Under the pieces are notes generated by a model, which did no database searches, was not told where the DNA came from, and was given only the letters and a program-made list of their open reading frames with translations. A stretch of DNA of 64,000 bases from Halalkalibacter akibai JCM 9157 (lineage in GTDB: Bacteria; Bacillota; Bacilli; Bacillales; Bacillaceae_D). The DNA lies in assembly GCF_000513135.1 (NCBI RefSeq), contig NZ_BAUV01000020.1, positions 1 through 64,000 of the forward strand. Reading direction: 5' to 3'. Position 1 is the first letter of the stretch, and every line of letters begins with the position of its first letter. This document shows positions 9,473 through 18,675 of the stretch, piece after piece. A program made the position numbers and the translations under genes.

Positions 9473-10180
9473 ATGGAACAACATCAACATCATGAAATGC
9501 AACATCATATGCACATGGGCGCAGCCGAAAACGATATCATTACAACCATTACATATCAGGACTCTATTTTGAATATTCATTTAGAAGATCGAGAAGGGAG
9601 CCCACTAGAGCTATTACAAACACATGAGAAATATATGCACCTGATCGTCGTCAGTGATGATTTGCAAGAGTTTTATCATTTACATCCTGAGCAAATTGAT
9701 TTGTATACGTATGAAGTAACGCTCCCTCTTCGTGATCTTACATCTTATAAGGCTTTTGTTGATATAAATCCGAAAGGGAAACATTATCTAATTGAAGCGA
9801 ATGCAATAGAGGGCAATATACTTAATCATACTCATTTCTGGGATAATGAAATGAACCTTATTCCTAACAAAGAAAAGATAAAGGAAATTAGTGGGAAGAT
9901 AGTTGAAATGACTCACGGTCCATTGAAAATCGGAGAAGATGTTACACTTCATTTCGATCTCAAAGGTGAGAAACCTGAACCTTATCTAGGGGCTCTTGGA
10001 CATGTAGTAATCATTGATGATGAAGTAAAGCAATTTATTCATGTGCATCCTAATTCAGATCATGAAACAGTATTTGTTGCTCAATTTATAGATAGCGGTT
10101 TTTACAAACTATGGGTTGAATTTAAATTTGCAGAACAAATAATTGCTTTTCCTTTTTGGATAGAAGTAAAGGAAAAGTAA
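9473..10180 (+). CDS. His-rich protein with YtkA-like beta domains
   Basis: 235 residues, start 12 bp after the MFS relic. The first 20 residues are extremely His/Met rich (MEQHQHHEMQHHMHMG), suggesting metal binding. Two related beta-sandwich-like halves follow, each with a HLHP or HVHP motif (FYHLHPEQ; FIHVHPNS) and a FPFWIEV-type ending. They resemble YtkA/CopC-like domains in copper proteins. There is no signal peptide. A cytosolic copper-binding role is inferred from composition and neighbours. Confidence 0.6.
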   Translation: MEQHQHHEMQHHMHMGAAENDIITTITYQDSILNIHLEDREGSPLELLQTHEKYMHLIVVSDDLQEFYHLHPEQIDLYTYEVTLPLRDLTSYKAFVDINPKGKHYLIEANAIEGNILNHTHFWDNEMNLIPNKEKIKEISGKIVEMTHGPLKIGEDVTLHFDLKGEKPEPYLGALGHVVIIDDEVKQFIHVHPNSDHETVFVAQFIDSGFYKLWVEFKFAEQIIAFPFWIEVKEK

Positions 10181-10479
10181 ATGCATGAAATATTTTATCA
10201 CGCCTTATCAGAGACTTGAATCTCAAAAATTCTTGTCTTTTTCTTTTTGCTTATAATCCTACAAAGGCTAGTGTGAATATAAAACGAATACTATACGATT
10301 GAAAAAACTACCAGAATAACTTTCTAAGCATAGAAATGGATGAGCTGACGTTTAAAAAAATATAAATTGATAGAAGTCCACAAAAAAAACACAATTAAGA
10401 GGTACGCTAATATAGTAGTAAGGTCGCTAATTATAAATAATGAATATTAAATAAAGAATTGGAACTGGAGGCAGAAAAA

Positions 10480-11820
10480 GTGAGAATAAGATTCAAAAAA
10501 AGTTTTATAAAGGCAGTTTTATTATTGGTGATAACAAATGTATTAATAACTTCTCCCGTGTCAGTTAGTGCGAATCCAAATATAAATACAAACTCAGCTA
10601 TCCTTGTAGATGCTACCTCTGGAAAGATCTTATTACAAAAAAATATAAATGAATTATTAAAAGTTGCTAGCATGTCAAAAATGATGAGTGAATATTTAGT
10701 TCTCGAGGCTATTAATAATGGGGCAATATCTTGGGAACAGGTCGTTCCTATAAGTGACCTCGTTCGTGAAATATCACATAATAATAATCTTTCCAACGTT
10801 TATTTACGGCAAGATGAAACATATACAGTTAAAGAACTTTATGAGTCAGTAGCTATATATTCAGCTAATGGTGCTACGATGGCATTAGCAGAGCTAATTG
10901 CTGGATCAGAAGAATCATTCGTTAACATGATGAATGATAAAGCAATGCAATTGGAATTAGGGGAGTATGGAATTGATTATAAATTTGTTAACTCTACAGG
11001 TCTACCGAACCAATATCTTTTAGGAAAGCACCCAGAAGGAACGACAGAAAAGGATGAGAACGAATTAACGGTTAGGGCAACTGCGAAGTTAGCTTTTCAT
11101 TTACTAAAAGATTATCCAGAAGTTCTAGAGACAGCTAGTATTGAAAGAAAAATCTTTAAAGAAGGAACAGAGGACTTTATCCAAATGGATAATTGGAATT
11201 GGATGCTCCCTGGTTTAGTTTATGGATACCCGGACGTAGATGGTTTGAAAACGGGATATACTGCTCAAGCTGGATATAGCTTTACTGGAACTGCTGAAAG
11301 AGATAACGTTCGATTAATTACAGTTGTAACAAAGACAAGCTCACTTGAAGAACGTTTTAGCGAGACTAAAAAACTATTAGACTATGGTTTTTCACAATTT
11401 TCAATAGAAGAACTTATCCCTAAAGGATATAGACCTGAGGGACAGGAAACCGTTGGAGTTTCGAAAGGGAAAGAACATGAAGTTGCTGTTTTTACTGACG
11501 AAAGTCTAATAAGTTTCGTGCGTGTAGGAGAAAGAGACAATTATATTCCTGTAGTTACTTTTGACCAAGAACGTTTAAACGAGAATGGCGAGCTAATTGC
11601 TCCTGTAGAAAAAGGAGAGAAAATAGGAACGATATCGTTAGAGTATGTAGGAGAAAATGATTATGAATTTATAGATAGTCATTATATTGCCCAAGTAGAT
11701 GTAATAACAAATGAAGCGATTGAAGAGGCAGGTTTCTTTAGCTTGGTTCTTCGTTCAGTAGGTGGATTTTTCTCAGAACTATGGGTAACTCTTTATAACG
11801 CAATTAAAGGTTGGTTCTAA
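10480..11820 (+). CDS. D-alanyl-D-alanine carboxypeptidase (PBP5/DacA-type, S11)
   Basis: 446 residues from GTG 10480, chosen because GGAGG lies 8 bp before it; a TTG at 10459 lacks this. A signal peptide (residues 1-31, ending VSA-N) is followed by the transpeptidase fold with S64-M-S-K67, S128-A-N130 and K257-T-G259. The C-terminal beta domain (about 310-410) and the final amphipathic helix around FFSELWVTLYNAIKGWF match membrane-anchored PBP5. It trims pentapeptides outside the membrane. This is the second D,D-carboxypeptidase of a different fold in the island. Confidence 0.92.
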   Translation: MRIRFKKSFIKAVLLLVITNVLITSPVSVSANPNINTNSAILVDATSGKILLQKNINELLKVASMSKMMSEYLVLEAINNGAISWEQVVPISDLVREISHNNNLSNVYLRQDETYTVKELYESVAIYSANGATMALAELIAGSEESFVNMMNDKAMQLELGEYGIDYKFVNSTGLPNQYLLGKHPEGTTEKDENELTVRATAKLAFHLLKDYPEVLETASIERKIFKEGTEDFIQMDNWNWMLPGLVYGYPDVDGLKTGYTAQAGYSFTGTAERDNVRLITVVTKTSSLEERFSETKKLLDYGFSQFSIEELIPKGYRPEGQETVGVSKGKEHEVAVFTDESLISFVRVGERDNYIPVVTFDQERLNENGELIAPVEKGEKIGTISLEYVGENDYEFIDSHYIAQVDVITNEAIEEAGFFSLVLRSVGGFFSELWVTLYNAIKGWF

Positions 11821-11890
11821 TCATCTGAGAGGTACATCTAAGTCTAGATGATACCTCTCTATTTCTTTCCTAGAAGGAGAGTGAAATAGA

Positions 11891-12529
11891 ATGAAAGTAT
11901 TATTATTTTTAGTAACACTACTTATCTTCAAAATTTTAATTTTTAGCCAAAATGATTGGTTTTTATATCTGAAAGCTGGTGAATGGATAGAATTAAAAAG
12001 ACTAATCGGCAATGAATTAATAATTGTCTTATTAATAACCATGGGACTTATGATAATGCAAAATCTATTCTCATTTCTACCATTTTTAGTTCTCACCATG
12101 TTCAATATTTGGTTATTTGGTTTCTTTTATGGGTATCTTTGGAGTTTAGCCGGAAATATTATCGGGTCTGTGATTGTATTTTATATAGCGAGGTATTTTT
12201 CACAAGGGAAGATCTTTAAACACAATCATTTGAAAATAAAGAAAACGATTGAAGAGAATGGGTTCCTAGTTATTTTAGTGAGTCGCATTACACCTGTAAT
12301 TCCGTCTAGTATTATAAATATTTCATGTGGAATGAGTAATATAAAAACCAAAGATTACGTACTTAGTACTATGTTTGGTCACGCTATCTTTGTATTTGTA
12401 CTATCTATTTTATCTATTGGACTGATTTCATTTGAGGAACAATATATTGTATATCTATTCTTATTCCTTATTGTTGTAGGTATTACAGCGTTAAAAATAA
12501 AAAGAAAAGTCTCTTGGTTAAATGTTTAG
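11891..12529 (+). CDS. TVP38/TMEM64-family membrane protein (second copy)
   Basis: 212 residues with a good GAAGGAGAG site. About five membrane helices and the VTT-domain pattern are visible (LWSLAGNIIGSVIVFYIAR; LVSRITPVIPSSIINISCGM). It follows the carboxypeptidase by 70 bp. The same gene pairing (TVP38-type with a D,D-carboxypeptidase) occurs at 6031-7511 in the opposite order. The role is likely in envelope or lipid homeostasis, by family only. Confidence 0.78.
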   Translation: MKVLLFLVTLLIFKILIFSQNDWFLYLKAGEWIELKRLIGNELIIVLLITMGLMIMQNLFSFLPFLVLTMFNIWLFGFFYGYLWSLAGNIIGSVIVFYIARYFSQGKIFKHNHLKIKKTIEENGFLVILVSRITPVIPSSIINISCGMSNIKTKDYVLSTMFGHAIFVFVLSILSIGLISFEEQYIVYLFLFLIVVGITALKIKRKVSWLNV

Positions 12530-12618
12530 TTACTAGGTAGAATAGTGTTTAAAAAACGATTTTGTGAATTTAGCTTACTCTTGAAGAGGCTACCCATTAT
12601 AACAATCTAACTAAATGA

Positions 12619-12647
12619 ATGCACAAATCGTCAATGGATTTGTGCAT
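12619..12647. repeat. Perfect hairpin in intergenic region
   Basis: ATGCACAAATC and GATTTGTGCAT form an 11-bp perfect stem around a 7-base loop. There is no T tract on the + strand. It may end transcription of the decayed minus-strand genes to its right. Confidence 0.5.
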
Positions 12648-12689
12648 ATAACCTGAAGAGGATCTTTTATGATTTTAAGTAGGGTTCCT

Positions 12690-12811
12690 GATAAATAACA
12701 TGAAGGCCAGGGCTATTAAAGCAATAGAGGGTAAGAGGACTTCTTCCTGTTGTGCAAATATTTTACTATTACAGGTTGTCTATTGCTCAGTTCACTTTTG
12801 TTTAGTTAATT
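12690..12811 (-). pseudogene. Possible membrane-protein C-terminal remnant
   Basis: The minus strand reads QQEEVLLPSIALIALAF followed by a short hydrophobic end and stop near 12680-12690. It looks like the tail of a membrane protein once downstream of the two relics at 12812-13855. There is no start and no intact frame. Low certainty. Confidence 0.25.
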
Positions 12812-13230
12812 TCATTTTCTAACTCGATAAGAGAAAAAGACAGCAATGCTTATTAAAAGAAAGAGAACAATTCCTGCTATAAGCCAGCGATGAGGATCCG
12901 AGATAAAACAACTTCTTCTCCCGCAGTCCACTCTGTACGGTGACCAATCCTATCATCAGCTACAAAAAAATGAGCGTGATTCTCGTCTTAACGAAAATAG
13001 CCCTGATCATCAAGTCCTCCAGTTTGTAACACGATACCATTTACAACATAAACGGTCACAGTTGTTCCTGTTGAAAAACGACTATCATCGTATACAACCC
13101 GAATTTCTCCTGGTTCTAAAGGTTCTATTACTAACCTATGTGCATGAGTGGTGGAAGGATTCGTAATGAGTATAATTGTTAATAACAACAAACTTATAAT
13201 AAACAATCTGTCCATGGCTACACACCTCAA
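12812..13230 (-). pseudogene. Decayed secreted/membrane protein (regulatory-domain-like)
   Basis: The minus strand starts with a signal peptide (ending STTHA-H) and a beta domain (HRLVIEPLEPGEIRVVYDD). It then hits a TAA at about 12988 and continues in the same frame with DENHAHFFVADDRIGHRTEW. A frameshift near 12908 leads to SDPHRWLIAGIVLFLLISIA and a short basic tail. The intact ancestor was a single protein of about 140 residues with a cleaved signal and a C-terminal membrane helix, of the kind found beside metal transporters. At least one nonsense and one frameshift mutation are visible. Confidence 0.6.
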
Positions 13231-13241
13231 CCTTTGGAATC

Positions 13242-13855
13242 CTATAGGGAACGGGGAAAATTAGGACTGTGTCCCAGTCCTTTATATTCAGTTGGATTTT
13301 GCGGATCAATAGTTGCCCCTGTTTCAGCAGCGATAATCATGTCGAATTCATTTGGGTGACGCTCTGTAAATATCATATAAGTTCCTTTTTCTTCAATTTT
13401 GAACGAATAAAACGACTGATCCAAATTCAACAGTATTTCGTAAACAACTCAAAATGGTCATTTTCCGCTACTTCAATGGCAGTTGATTTGATAAGGTGAG
13501 CAGCATGATGTTCTAGGTCTTTAATATTTTTATTTTTCCTCATAGTCTCATCCTCGAATCATTTTGATTAAGTTCTAAGGAATAAGTACCAGGATCAAAA
13601 TTATAAAGCGCAGACCATTCATAAGGAAGATCGTCGTGATGATCAATTTCTGATTCTTCATTGGGAGGGGCATCAGTGTCTTTTGTTGCAGATGCTCGTG
13701 ATCGTCCTCATTTTCGACTGCAAGCTCGTTTTATTCAGTCTCGATCCTATGTATTCCCCTTCATTTGTTGATATTTCATCGTCCCTATCTGAACAAGCTG
13801 TTACGAACCCAAAGAGAACTAAACCACCAATAGACAACATTACACTTTTTTTCAC
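13242..13855 (-). pseudogene. Decayed lipoprotein
   Basis: The minus strand begins with a lipoprotein signal (LVLFGFVTACSDRDDE). It then passes through at least three frame changes, with recognisable segments LPYEWSALYNFDPGTYSLEL, KDLEHHAAHLIKSTAIEVA and MIFTERHPNEFDMIIAAE. The order and colinearity show one ancestral secreted protein of about 200 residues. The His-rich HHAAH and TERHP patterns suggest metal binding. It probably formed an operon with the relic at 12812. Gene loss appears complete. Confidence 0.6.
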
Positions 13856-14035
13856 CGTTCTTCTCCCCCAATGTAAATTGAACCATTTAACTCAGAGATT
13901 GGTTATTGATGATTTTAAAAGTTATGATGAATTGAAATTATGAATATTATCTTGAAAAAGCAGTATCATACACAGGTAATTAGGAAATTAGATAAAGTGT
14001 TTTGATTTCTATAATTTAAAAAGGGGTCACCAGAT

Positions 14036-14066
14036 AACAACTTTTCATTACAGATATTTATATAGA
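14036..14066 (+). promoter_or_regulatory. 11-bp direct-repeat box and -10 (site 4)
   Basis: AACA at 14036 and ATTA at 14047, spacer ACTTTTC; TATAGA at 14061-14066, 14 bp after the second half-site. It lies upstream of the beta-propeller lipoprotein gene. Confidence 0.4.
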
Positions 14067-14121
14067 AACTATGAAGAAAGCAAGGCAATCTATTGAACAA
14101 AAATCATTTAATATTTGCTTT

Positions 14122-14137
14122 TGTGATTGGAATCACA
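14122..14137 (+). promoter_or_regulatory. FNR/CRP-type palindrome
   Basis: Perfect TGTGA-N6-TCACA. A -10-like TATACT at 14159-14164 would place the palindrome centre near -41.5, the class II activator position. A nearer TATAAT at 14145-14150 is an alternative -10. The same palindrome occurs before copA at 44665. Confidence 0.55.
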
Positions 14138-14194
14138 TTTGTCGTATAATCCTCCTTTTATACTTACATTTATAAAGAACTAGGAGGGAAATAG

Positions 14195-15343
14195 ATGAAT
14201 AGAAAAATTTGCTTTATACTCATGATTTTGACGATTTCACTTTTGCTTGCTGCTTGTGGACAGAACGCTGAAAGCGTGGTAAATAACGAAGAAAATGCTA
14301 ATGCAGAAAACAAGTTGAACGATGGTATGGAAGAGACAGAAAAACAAGTGGACGTGGGGGAAGCGGATTTCGAAGAAGAGTACATTGTTGTAGTCGGAAA
14401 TGAAAAGGATGGAACTATGTCTGTCATTTACTATCCAGAAGGAAGGCAAGAGCTTGTTTACCTTGATGGGGAAGCACATAATCTAGAAGTCAATGTCGAG
14501 TCTCAGTTAATTTGGGTAACTATTAATCCGCCACATGAGGATAATGAAGATGAGAAACATAGTCATAACCATGAAGATGATGGTAACGAAGAACAAGATA
14601 AGGTAAAACAAGAAATGATTGTAGCATATGATATAAACACGTTAGAAAAAGTGGAAGAACATCAGGTAGGGAGTCACCCAGCTCATGTAACGACTACAGA
14701 GAATGGTGAGATCGTTGTCGTAACAAATTCTGGTGATAATTCTGTCACGGTTATTAATAGAAAGACAGATGAAGTTGTTAATGTAGAAGTGGGAGAATAT
14801 CCACATGGAGTAAGGATATCGCCCGATCAACAAAATGCTTATATAGCGAATATGCAAAGTGCTGATGTTAGCATTATTGACTTACAATTGAATGAAGAAG
14901 TTAATCGAGTTCATGTAGGAGAGGGTGCTGTTCAAACTGGATTTTCCCATGACGGAAAGTATGCCTTTGTTGGATTGCATGTTGATAACCAACTAGCTGT
15001 TATTAATACGTCAACGCAAGAAGTAATCAAACACATTGATGTCGGAGTAGGTCCGGTACAAATGTTTGCTAGTTACGACAATCAATATGTCGTTGTTGCA
15101 AATCAAGGAAGTGAAGAGAACCCATCAGACACGATCTCTATTATAGGACTTGATACATTAGAAGTTGAAAAGGAGGTTCCGTTAGGAAAAGGGGCACATG
15201 GTATTGTAATTTCTAAGGATAGTCAATATGCCTTTGTTACAAATATGTTTGAAGACACGGTTTCCGTTGTTGATTTAAAAACGTTAGAAGAAGTAAAACG
15301 ATTAGATGTAGGGGAATACCCTAATGGTATTTCTATAAACTAG
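14195..15343 (+). CDS. YncE/YVTN-type beta-propeller lipoprotein
   Basis: 382 residues. The lipobox LLLAAC places the lipidated cysteine at residue 21. After an acidic linker come about seven repeats of about 42 residues of the type VGEYPHGVRISPDQQNAYIA and VSIIDL, the YVTN propeller signature. A His/Glu-rich insert (HSHNHEDDGNEEQ) sits in one loop. Such proteins are exported surface propellers found near copper and nitrite-type redox genes; ligand unknown. The promoter region carries both a direct-repeat box and an FNR/CRP-type palindrome. A strong terminator follows. Confidence 0.85.
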   Translation: MNRKICFILMILTISLLLAACGQNAESVVNNEENANAENKLNDGMEETEKQVDVGEADFEEEYIVVVGNEKDGTMSVIYYPEGRQELVYLDGEAHNLEVNVESQLIWVTINPPHEDNEDEKHSHNHEDDGNEEQDKVKQEMIVAYDINTLEKVEEHQVGSHPAHVTTTENGEIVVVTNSGDNSVTVINRKTDEVVNVEVGEYPHGVRISPDQQNAYIANMQSADVSIIDLQLNEEVNRVHVGEGAVQTGFSHDGKYAFVGLHVDNQLAVINTSTQEVIKHIDVGVGPVQMFASYDNQYVVVANQGSEENPSDTISIIGLDTLEVEKEVPLGKGAHGIVISKDSQYAFVTNMFEDTVSVVDLKTLEEVKRLDVGEYPNGISIN

Positions 15344-15346
15344 AGG

Positions 15347-15392
15347 AAAAGCCTTAAGAAGTTGTAGGTAAACTTTTTAAGGCTTTTCTTTG
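15347..15392 (+). terminator. Rho-independent terminator
   Basis: AAAAGCCTTAA / TTAAGGCTTTT stem followed by CTTTG and a T-rich tail. It ends the propeller lipoprotein transcript. Confidence 0.85.
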
Positions 15393-15517
15393 TTCGCCCT
15401 TTTTTTTACTCCTAACCAATTTAATGCTTATTACATCCTATGGAGTTTCAAGGGTTAAAGAATTAGATTTGAGGCAAGAATTATTTGTGAAACTCTCGCA
15501 TAGGAAGTGATTGATTT

Positions 15518-17755
15518 ATGCAAGAACTAATTTTAAATATTAAGAAAAAATCAGTCTTCGTAAAATTACAACCAGAATTAATAAAGGATCTATCCCTGAC
15601 TTTTTTCTTTGCATTTTCGATGATCATGTTTGAAATTTTTTTAACACGTTTGTTTGCAGTTATTTTTGATTACAATTATGTATTTCTTGTCATTTCGTTA
15701 GCTACATTAGGAATTGGAATTGGAGGATATTTTGCTTATCAGTTTCCTATTCTTTTCCGTAGTCTATATCCATTTGCACTATGTGGGCAAGGTGTTTTAC
15801 TAATAGGTGTAACGTCATTAATTTATCTTACGCCATTTCAAGGCATCACCTTTTACTCCATTCTCTCAACAGTACCATTTTTGTTTACTGGTTATATTTT
15901 AGCTAGTATTTTTCAAAAATTACATACTAAAGTTCATGTTGTTTATTTCATCGATTTAGTCGGAGCAAGTTTGGGGGCGAGTCTTGCCATCCTCTTGATG
16001 AATCATTTATCCCCTATTCCAATGATATCTATGTTATCACTTGCTTTATTTTTAGTTGGGAGTATTCTGGTATTTACTCAATTAAAAAAAGCTGCAAAAG
16101 TTATGTTAATCATGATACTAGCCTTATTGATGATAAATATATTTTCTCCTTTTTTAACAACGGAACGTTTTTTGTCTTATCAAACAAGTCCATATACAAC
16201 GTTTTCTGAACAAGAGGGAAACATTATCTATTCTGAATGGGATTCATTTTCACGCACTGATGTTTACGATGCAAAAGACGGAGATTTTTTGTATATGACG
16301 ATAGACGGAGGTGCTGTTTCTTCGATTTCTCGTTTTGACGGAGACCTAAATACAGTAGACTATTTGCAAATGAATACAAGTGATTTAGCTTTTCAGAATC
16401 CAAAAGAAAAAGAGAGGGCATTGATTATTGGAAGTGGTGGTGGACAAGAAGTCTTATCTGCTGAAATGGCAGGCTATTCCAAGATTGAAGCTCTAGACAT
16501 AAATAAAGGTAGCTTTAACGCCGTTCATTCACTTCGATCATTTGCTGGGGATGTATTTGAACGAGATGGTGTCGAAACGATTGTAGCTGATGGTCGAAAT
16601 TATATTCGTGAGACAACAAATACTTATGATTTGATATTCCTTTCACTGGTAACAAAGCAATCTGATAGTGGACTAGGGTTAGCCTTAACGGAAAATTTCA
16701 TTTATACGAATGAAGCGTTACGTGACTATTTTAATAAACTCAAAGAAAATGGCCAACTTTCATTTCTACTTCACGACGAAAAGGAGCTAGCTAAAGTCAT
16801 CCATAGTGCAGAAAGCTATTATCAAGAAAGGGGAATTCCATCTAATGAAATTAAAAATCACATAGCCGTTGTCGGTAGTCAACACATTTTTGGTCATGTA
16901 GTAGCCGAGCCGGGAAGCATCGAACGGCCACTGCTTATTTTGAAAAAGCATCCATTTACAGAAAAGGAAGCGACGAAACTTTTCGACTCTGCCGCGAATA
17001 TCGCACAGCTCCCTTTACATGTTCCATATAGATTTGATCACTACAAAGATTTAGCAAACAGGCTTCATGATACGGCCATCCCTTTTAAAGCAAACCGAGA
17101 TGCTCAGCCTTTCTTTTTTCATAAGAATGATGGGATTCCTTCTTTTTTATGGATTGGTTTGATTCTTATAAGTCTTGGCACTTCTGTAATGAGTTTAATT
17201 TATCGAAAGCAAGTTCCAGTTGGAAGCATGGTTTATTTCAGTGGGATTGGAATCGGTTTTATGCTTATTCAAGTAACACTGATACAACGCCTGACATTGC
17301 CTCTAGGGCATCCTACTTGGGCATTTGTTATCGTATTAACAACACTTCTTATTTCCGGTGGAATTGGAAGTGCCTATTCGACTAAATGGAAAAGAGAAGA
17401 GGATAGAAGATTTGTCCTAATATTACTTGTGGCATTTCTAACATCTGTCGTGTATCTATTAATTCATTTTTACTATCAGTCTGAGCTGGCACTCTCCACA
17501 TTTCAAAGAACCTTGCTTGTCATTACTATGCTTATCCCAGTAGGTTTTTTTATAGGAATGCCATTTCCATATGGGATGAGTAGGCTTAAAAAGCATCAAA
17601 TTTCAATTAGTTGGGGGATCAACGGTTTAATGACGGTTGCCGGTTCAATAGTAGCAGCCATGTTATCTTTAACGTTTGGAATGAATCTTACAATAATAGT
17701 AGGGATTGTTGTTTATCTCTTGTTATTTATTTTTCAACCTCTGTTAAAAATGTAA
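15518..17755 (+). CDS. Multi-helix membrane protein with aminopropyltransferase-like domain
   Basis: 745 residues. Residues 25-215 hold about six membrane helices. Residues about 220-440 form a spermidine-synthase-like Rossmann domain with the SAM-type glycine loop LIIGSGGGQEVL, the acidic EALDINKGS strand and VADGRNYIRE. Residues 540-740 hold about six more helices. This is the architecture of membrane-bound spermidine-synthase-like proteins of unknown product. The catalytic D-x-x-D motif of true spermidine synthases is replaced around YDLIFLSLV, so polyamine synthesis is doubtful. It lies between the propeller lipoprotein and the siroheme-type gene, with a terminator on each side. Confidence 0.75.
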   Translation: MQELILNIKKKSVFVKLQPELIKDLSLTFFFAFSMIMFEIFLTRLFAVIFDYNYVFLVISLATLGIGIGGYFAYQFPILFRSLYPFALCGQGVLLIGVTSLIYLTPFQGITFYSILSTVPFLFTGYILASIFQKLHTKVHVVYFIDLVGASLGASLAILLMNHLSPIPMISMLSLALFLVGSILVFTQLKKAAKVMLIMILALLMINIFSPFLTTERFLSYQTSPYTTFSEQEGNIIYSEWDSFSRTDVYDAKDGDFLYMTIDGGAVSSISRFDGDLNTVDYLQMNTSDLAFQNPKEKERALIIGSGGGQEVLSAEMAGYSKIEALDINKGSFNAVHSLRSFAGDVFERDGVETIVADGRNYIRETTNTYDLIFLSLVTKQSDSGLGLALTENFIYTNEALRDYFNKLKENGQLSFLLHDEKELAKVIHSAESYYQERGIPSNEIKNHIAVVGSQHIFGHVVAEPGSIERPLLILKKHPFTEKEATKLFDSAANIAQLPLHVPYRFDHYKDLANRLHDTAIPFKANRDAQPFFFHKNDGIPSFLWIGLILISLGTSVMSLIYRKQVPVGSMVYFSGIGIGFMLIQVTLIQRLTLPLGHPTWAFVIVLTTLLISGGIGSAYSTKWKREEDRRFVLILLVAFLTSVVYLLIHFYYQSELALSTFQRTLLVITMLIPVGFFIGMPFPYGMSRLKKHQISISWGINGLMTVAGSIVAAMLSLTFGMNLTIIVGIVVYLLLFIFQPLLKM

Positions 17756-17778
17756 ATCAGAAATGTGATTTTTCCTTA

Positions 17779-17805
17779 GCCAGAATTAAATTCTGGCTCT
17801 TATTG
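17779..17805 (+). terminator. Rho-independent terminator
   Basis: GCCAGAAT / ATTCTGGC stem with a TAA loop, then TCTTATTGTG. It ends the 15518 gene. Confidence 0.7.
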
Positions 17806-17810
17806 TGTTA

Positions 17811-17840
17811 TTGACATACCTTACTAGGGTAATGTAACTT
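17811..17840 (+). promoter_or_regulatory. Promoter with CsoR-like imperfect inverted repeat
   Basis: TTGACA (-35, 17811-17816) and TAACTT (17835-17840, spacer 18). Overlapping them is ATACC-TTACTA-GGGTAAT, an imperfect version of the ATACC/GGGTAT arms of CsoR operators. Regulation by CsoR is a guess. Confidence 0.35.
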
Positions 17841-17883
17841 TAGTTAGAATACATTGTTAAAACAAACAAGGTGGGAAGAATAG

Positions 17884-18522
17884 ATGAGTCAAACAGAGAA
17901 ACTTGTTAAACTTGCTGTGAATGCTGGGATATCCTTTGGGGCAAAGTTAAATGCAAAACAATTACGAGTTCTAGCTGAATATATGAATGATGATCAAGAA
18001 TTGGAATTAACAACGTTTCAACAGCTCTATATTGATGTGTCTGAAAATAAACTGGAGTTAGTAAAAGGAAAATTTAAAGAAGCTGGTTTAATCTGTTATC
18101 CGGTTGGAAGTTTTGTTAAAAGCCTTCGTACCTGTAATTTTTGTAAAGGATCGGAGGAAGAAGGGATGCCGGTAGCTATCGAGTTAAATAAACGAATTGC
18201 GGGAAGGGAAGTGCCTTTTACCCTCAAACCAGCATATACGGGATGTCGAGTTGGTTGTGGTGAACCATTAATCAATGACATTGGGATTATTAAAGTAGGT
18301 ACAAATGAGTTCGATTTATACATCGGTGGCAAAAGCAAGGGAGCAGATGCTAAGGTAGGTACATTGTTCAAGAAACAACTAGTACCTGAACAATTATATG
18401 CGATGGTGGATGATATACTAGATCTTTATCACGAATTTGGAAAAAAAAGAGAACCGTTTTTCAAGTTTATTAATCGATTCGGCTTTGAAAATTTACAGCA
18501 GCAAGTTCTTAAAAAAAGATAA
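17884..18522 (+). CDS. Small nitrite/sulfite-reductase-like siroheme/4Fe-4S protein
   Basis: 212 residues. The N-terminal part (residues 1-75) resembles the ferredoxin-like half of nitrite/sulfite reductases (LNAKQLRVLAEYM, TTFQQLYID). Four cysteines follow as RTCNFCKG and TGCRVGCGEP, comparable to the C-x5-C / C-x3-C cluster ligands of the siroheme-4Fe4S domain but with a shorter first spacing. It is much smaller than a full reductase (about 550 residues), like stand-alone members of unknown reaction. Redox function in copper or anaerobic metabolism is inferred from neighbours. Confidence 0.7.
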   Translation: MSQTEKLVKLAVNAGISFGAKLNAKQLRVLAEYMNDDQELELTTFQQLYIDVSENKLELVKGKFKEAGLICYPVGSFVKSLRTCNFCKGSEEEGMPVAIELNKRIAGREVPFTLKPAYTGCRVGCGEPLINDIGIIKVGTNEFDLYIGGKSKGADAKVGTLFKKQLVPEQLYAMVDDILDLYHEFGKKREPFFKFINRFGFENLQQQVLKKR

Positions 18523-18598
18523 ATGATAATCAAAAATTCAATCTACTGAAAGTAATAAGCTGTTGACAGGATTTAGGAAGAAATAGGTTCAGCTAAGG

Positions 18599-18633
18599 GT
18601 GCGCTACTTATTACGTAGCGCACTTGTTTTTAC
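18599..18633. terminator. Bidirectional terminator
   Basis: GTGCGCTAC / GTAGCGCAC 9-bp GC-rich stem with a TTATTAC loop followed by TTGTTTTTA. It lies between the converging genes ending at 18522 and 18676. Confidence 0.8.
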
Positions 18634-18675
18634 CTAGCCATTGGTATTCACTTCTTATCTTTAGCTTTACTATAA

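Noticed and set aside
12619-12647. Hairpin as a riboswitch
   Set aside because: A single simple stem without conserved loops; no regulated gene downstream.
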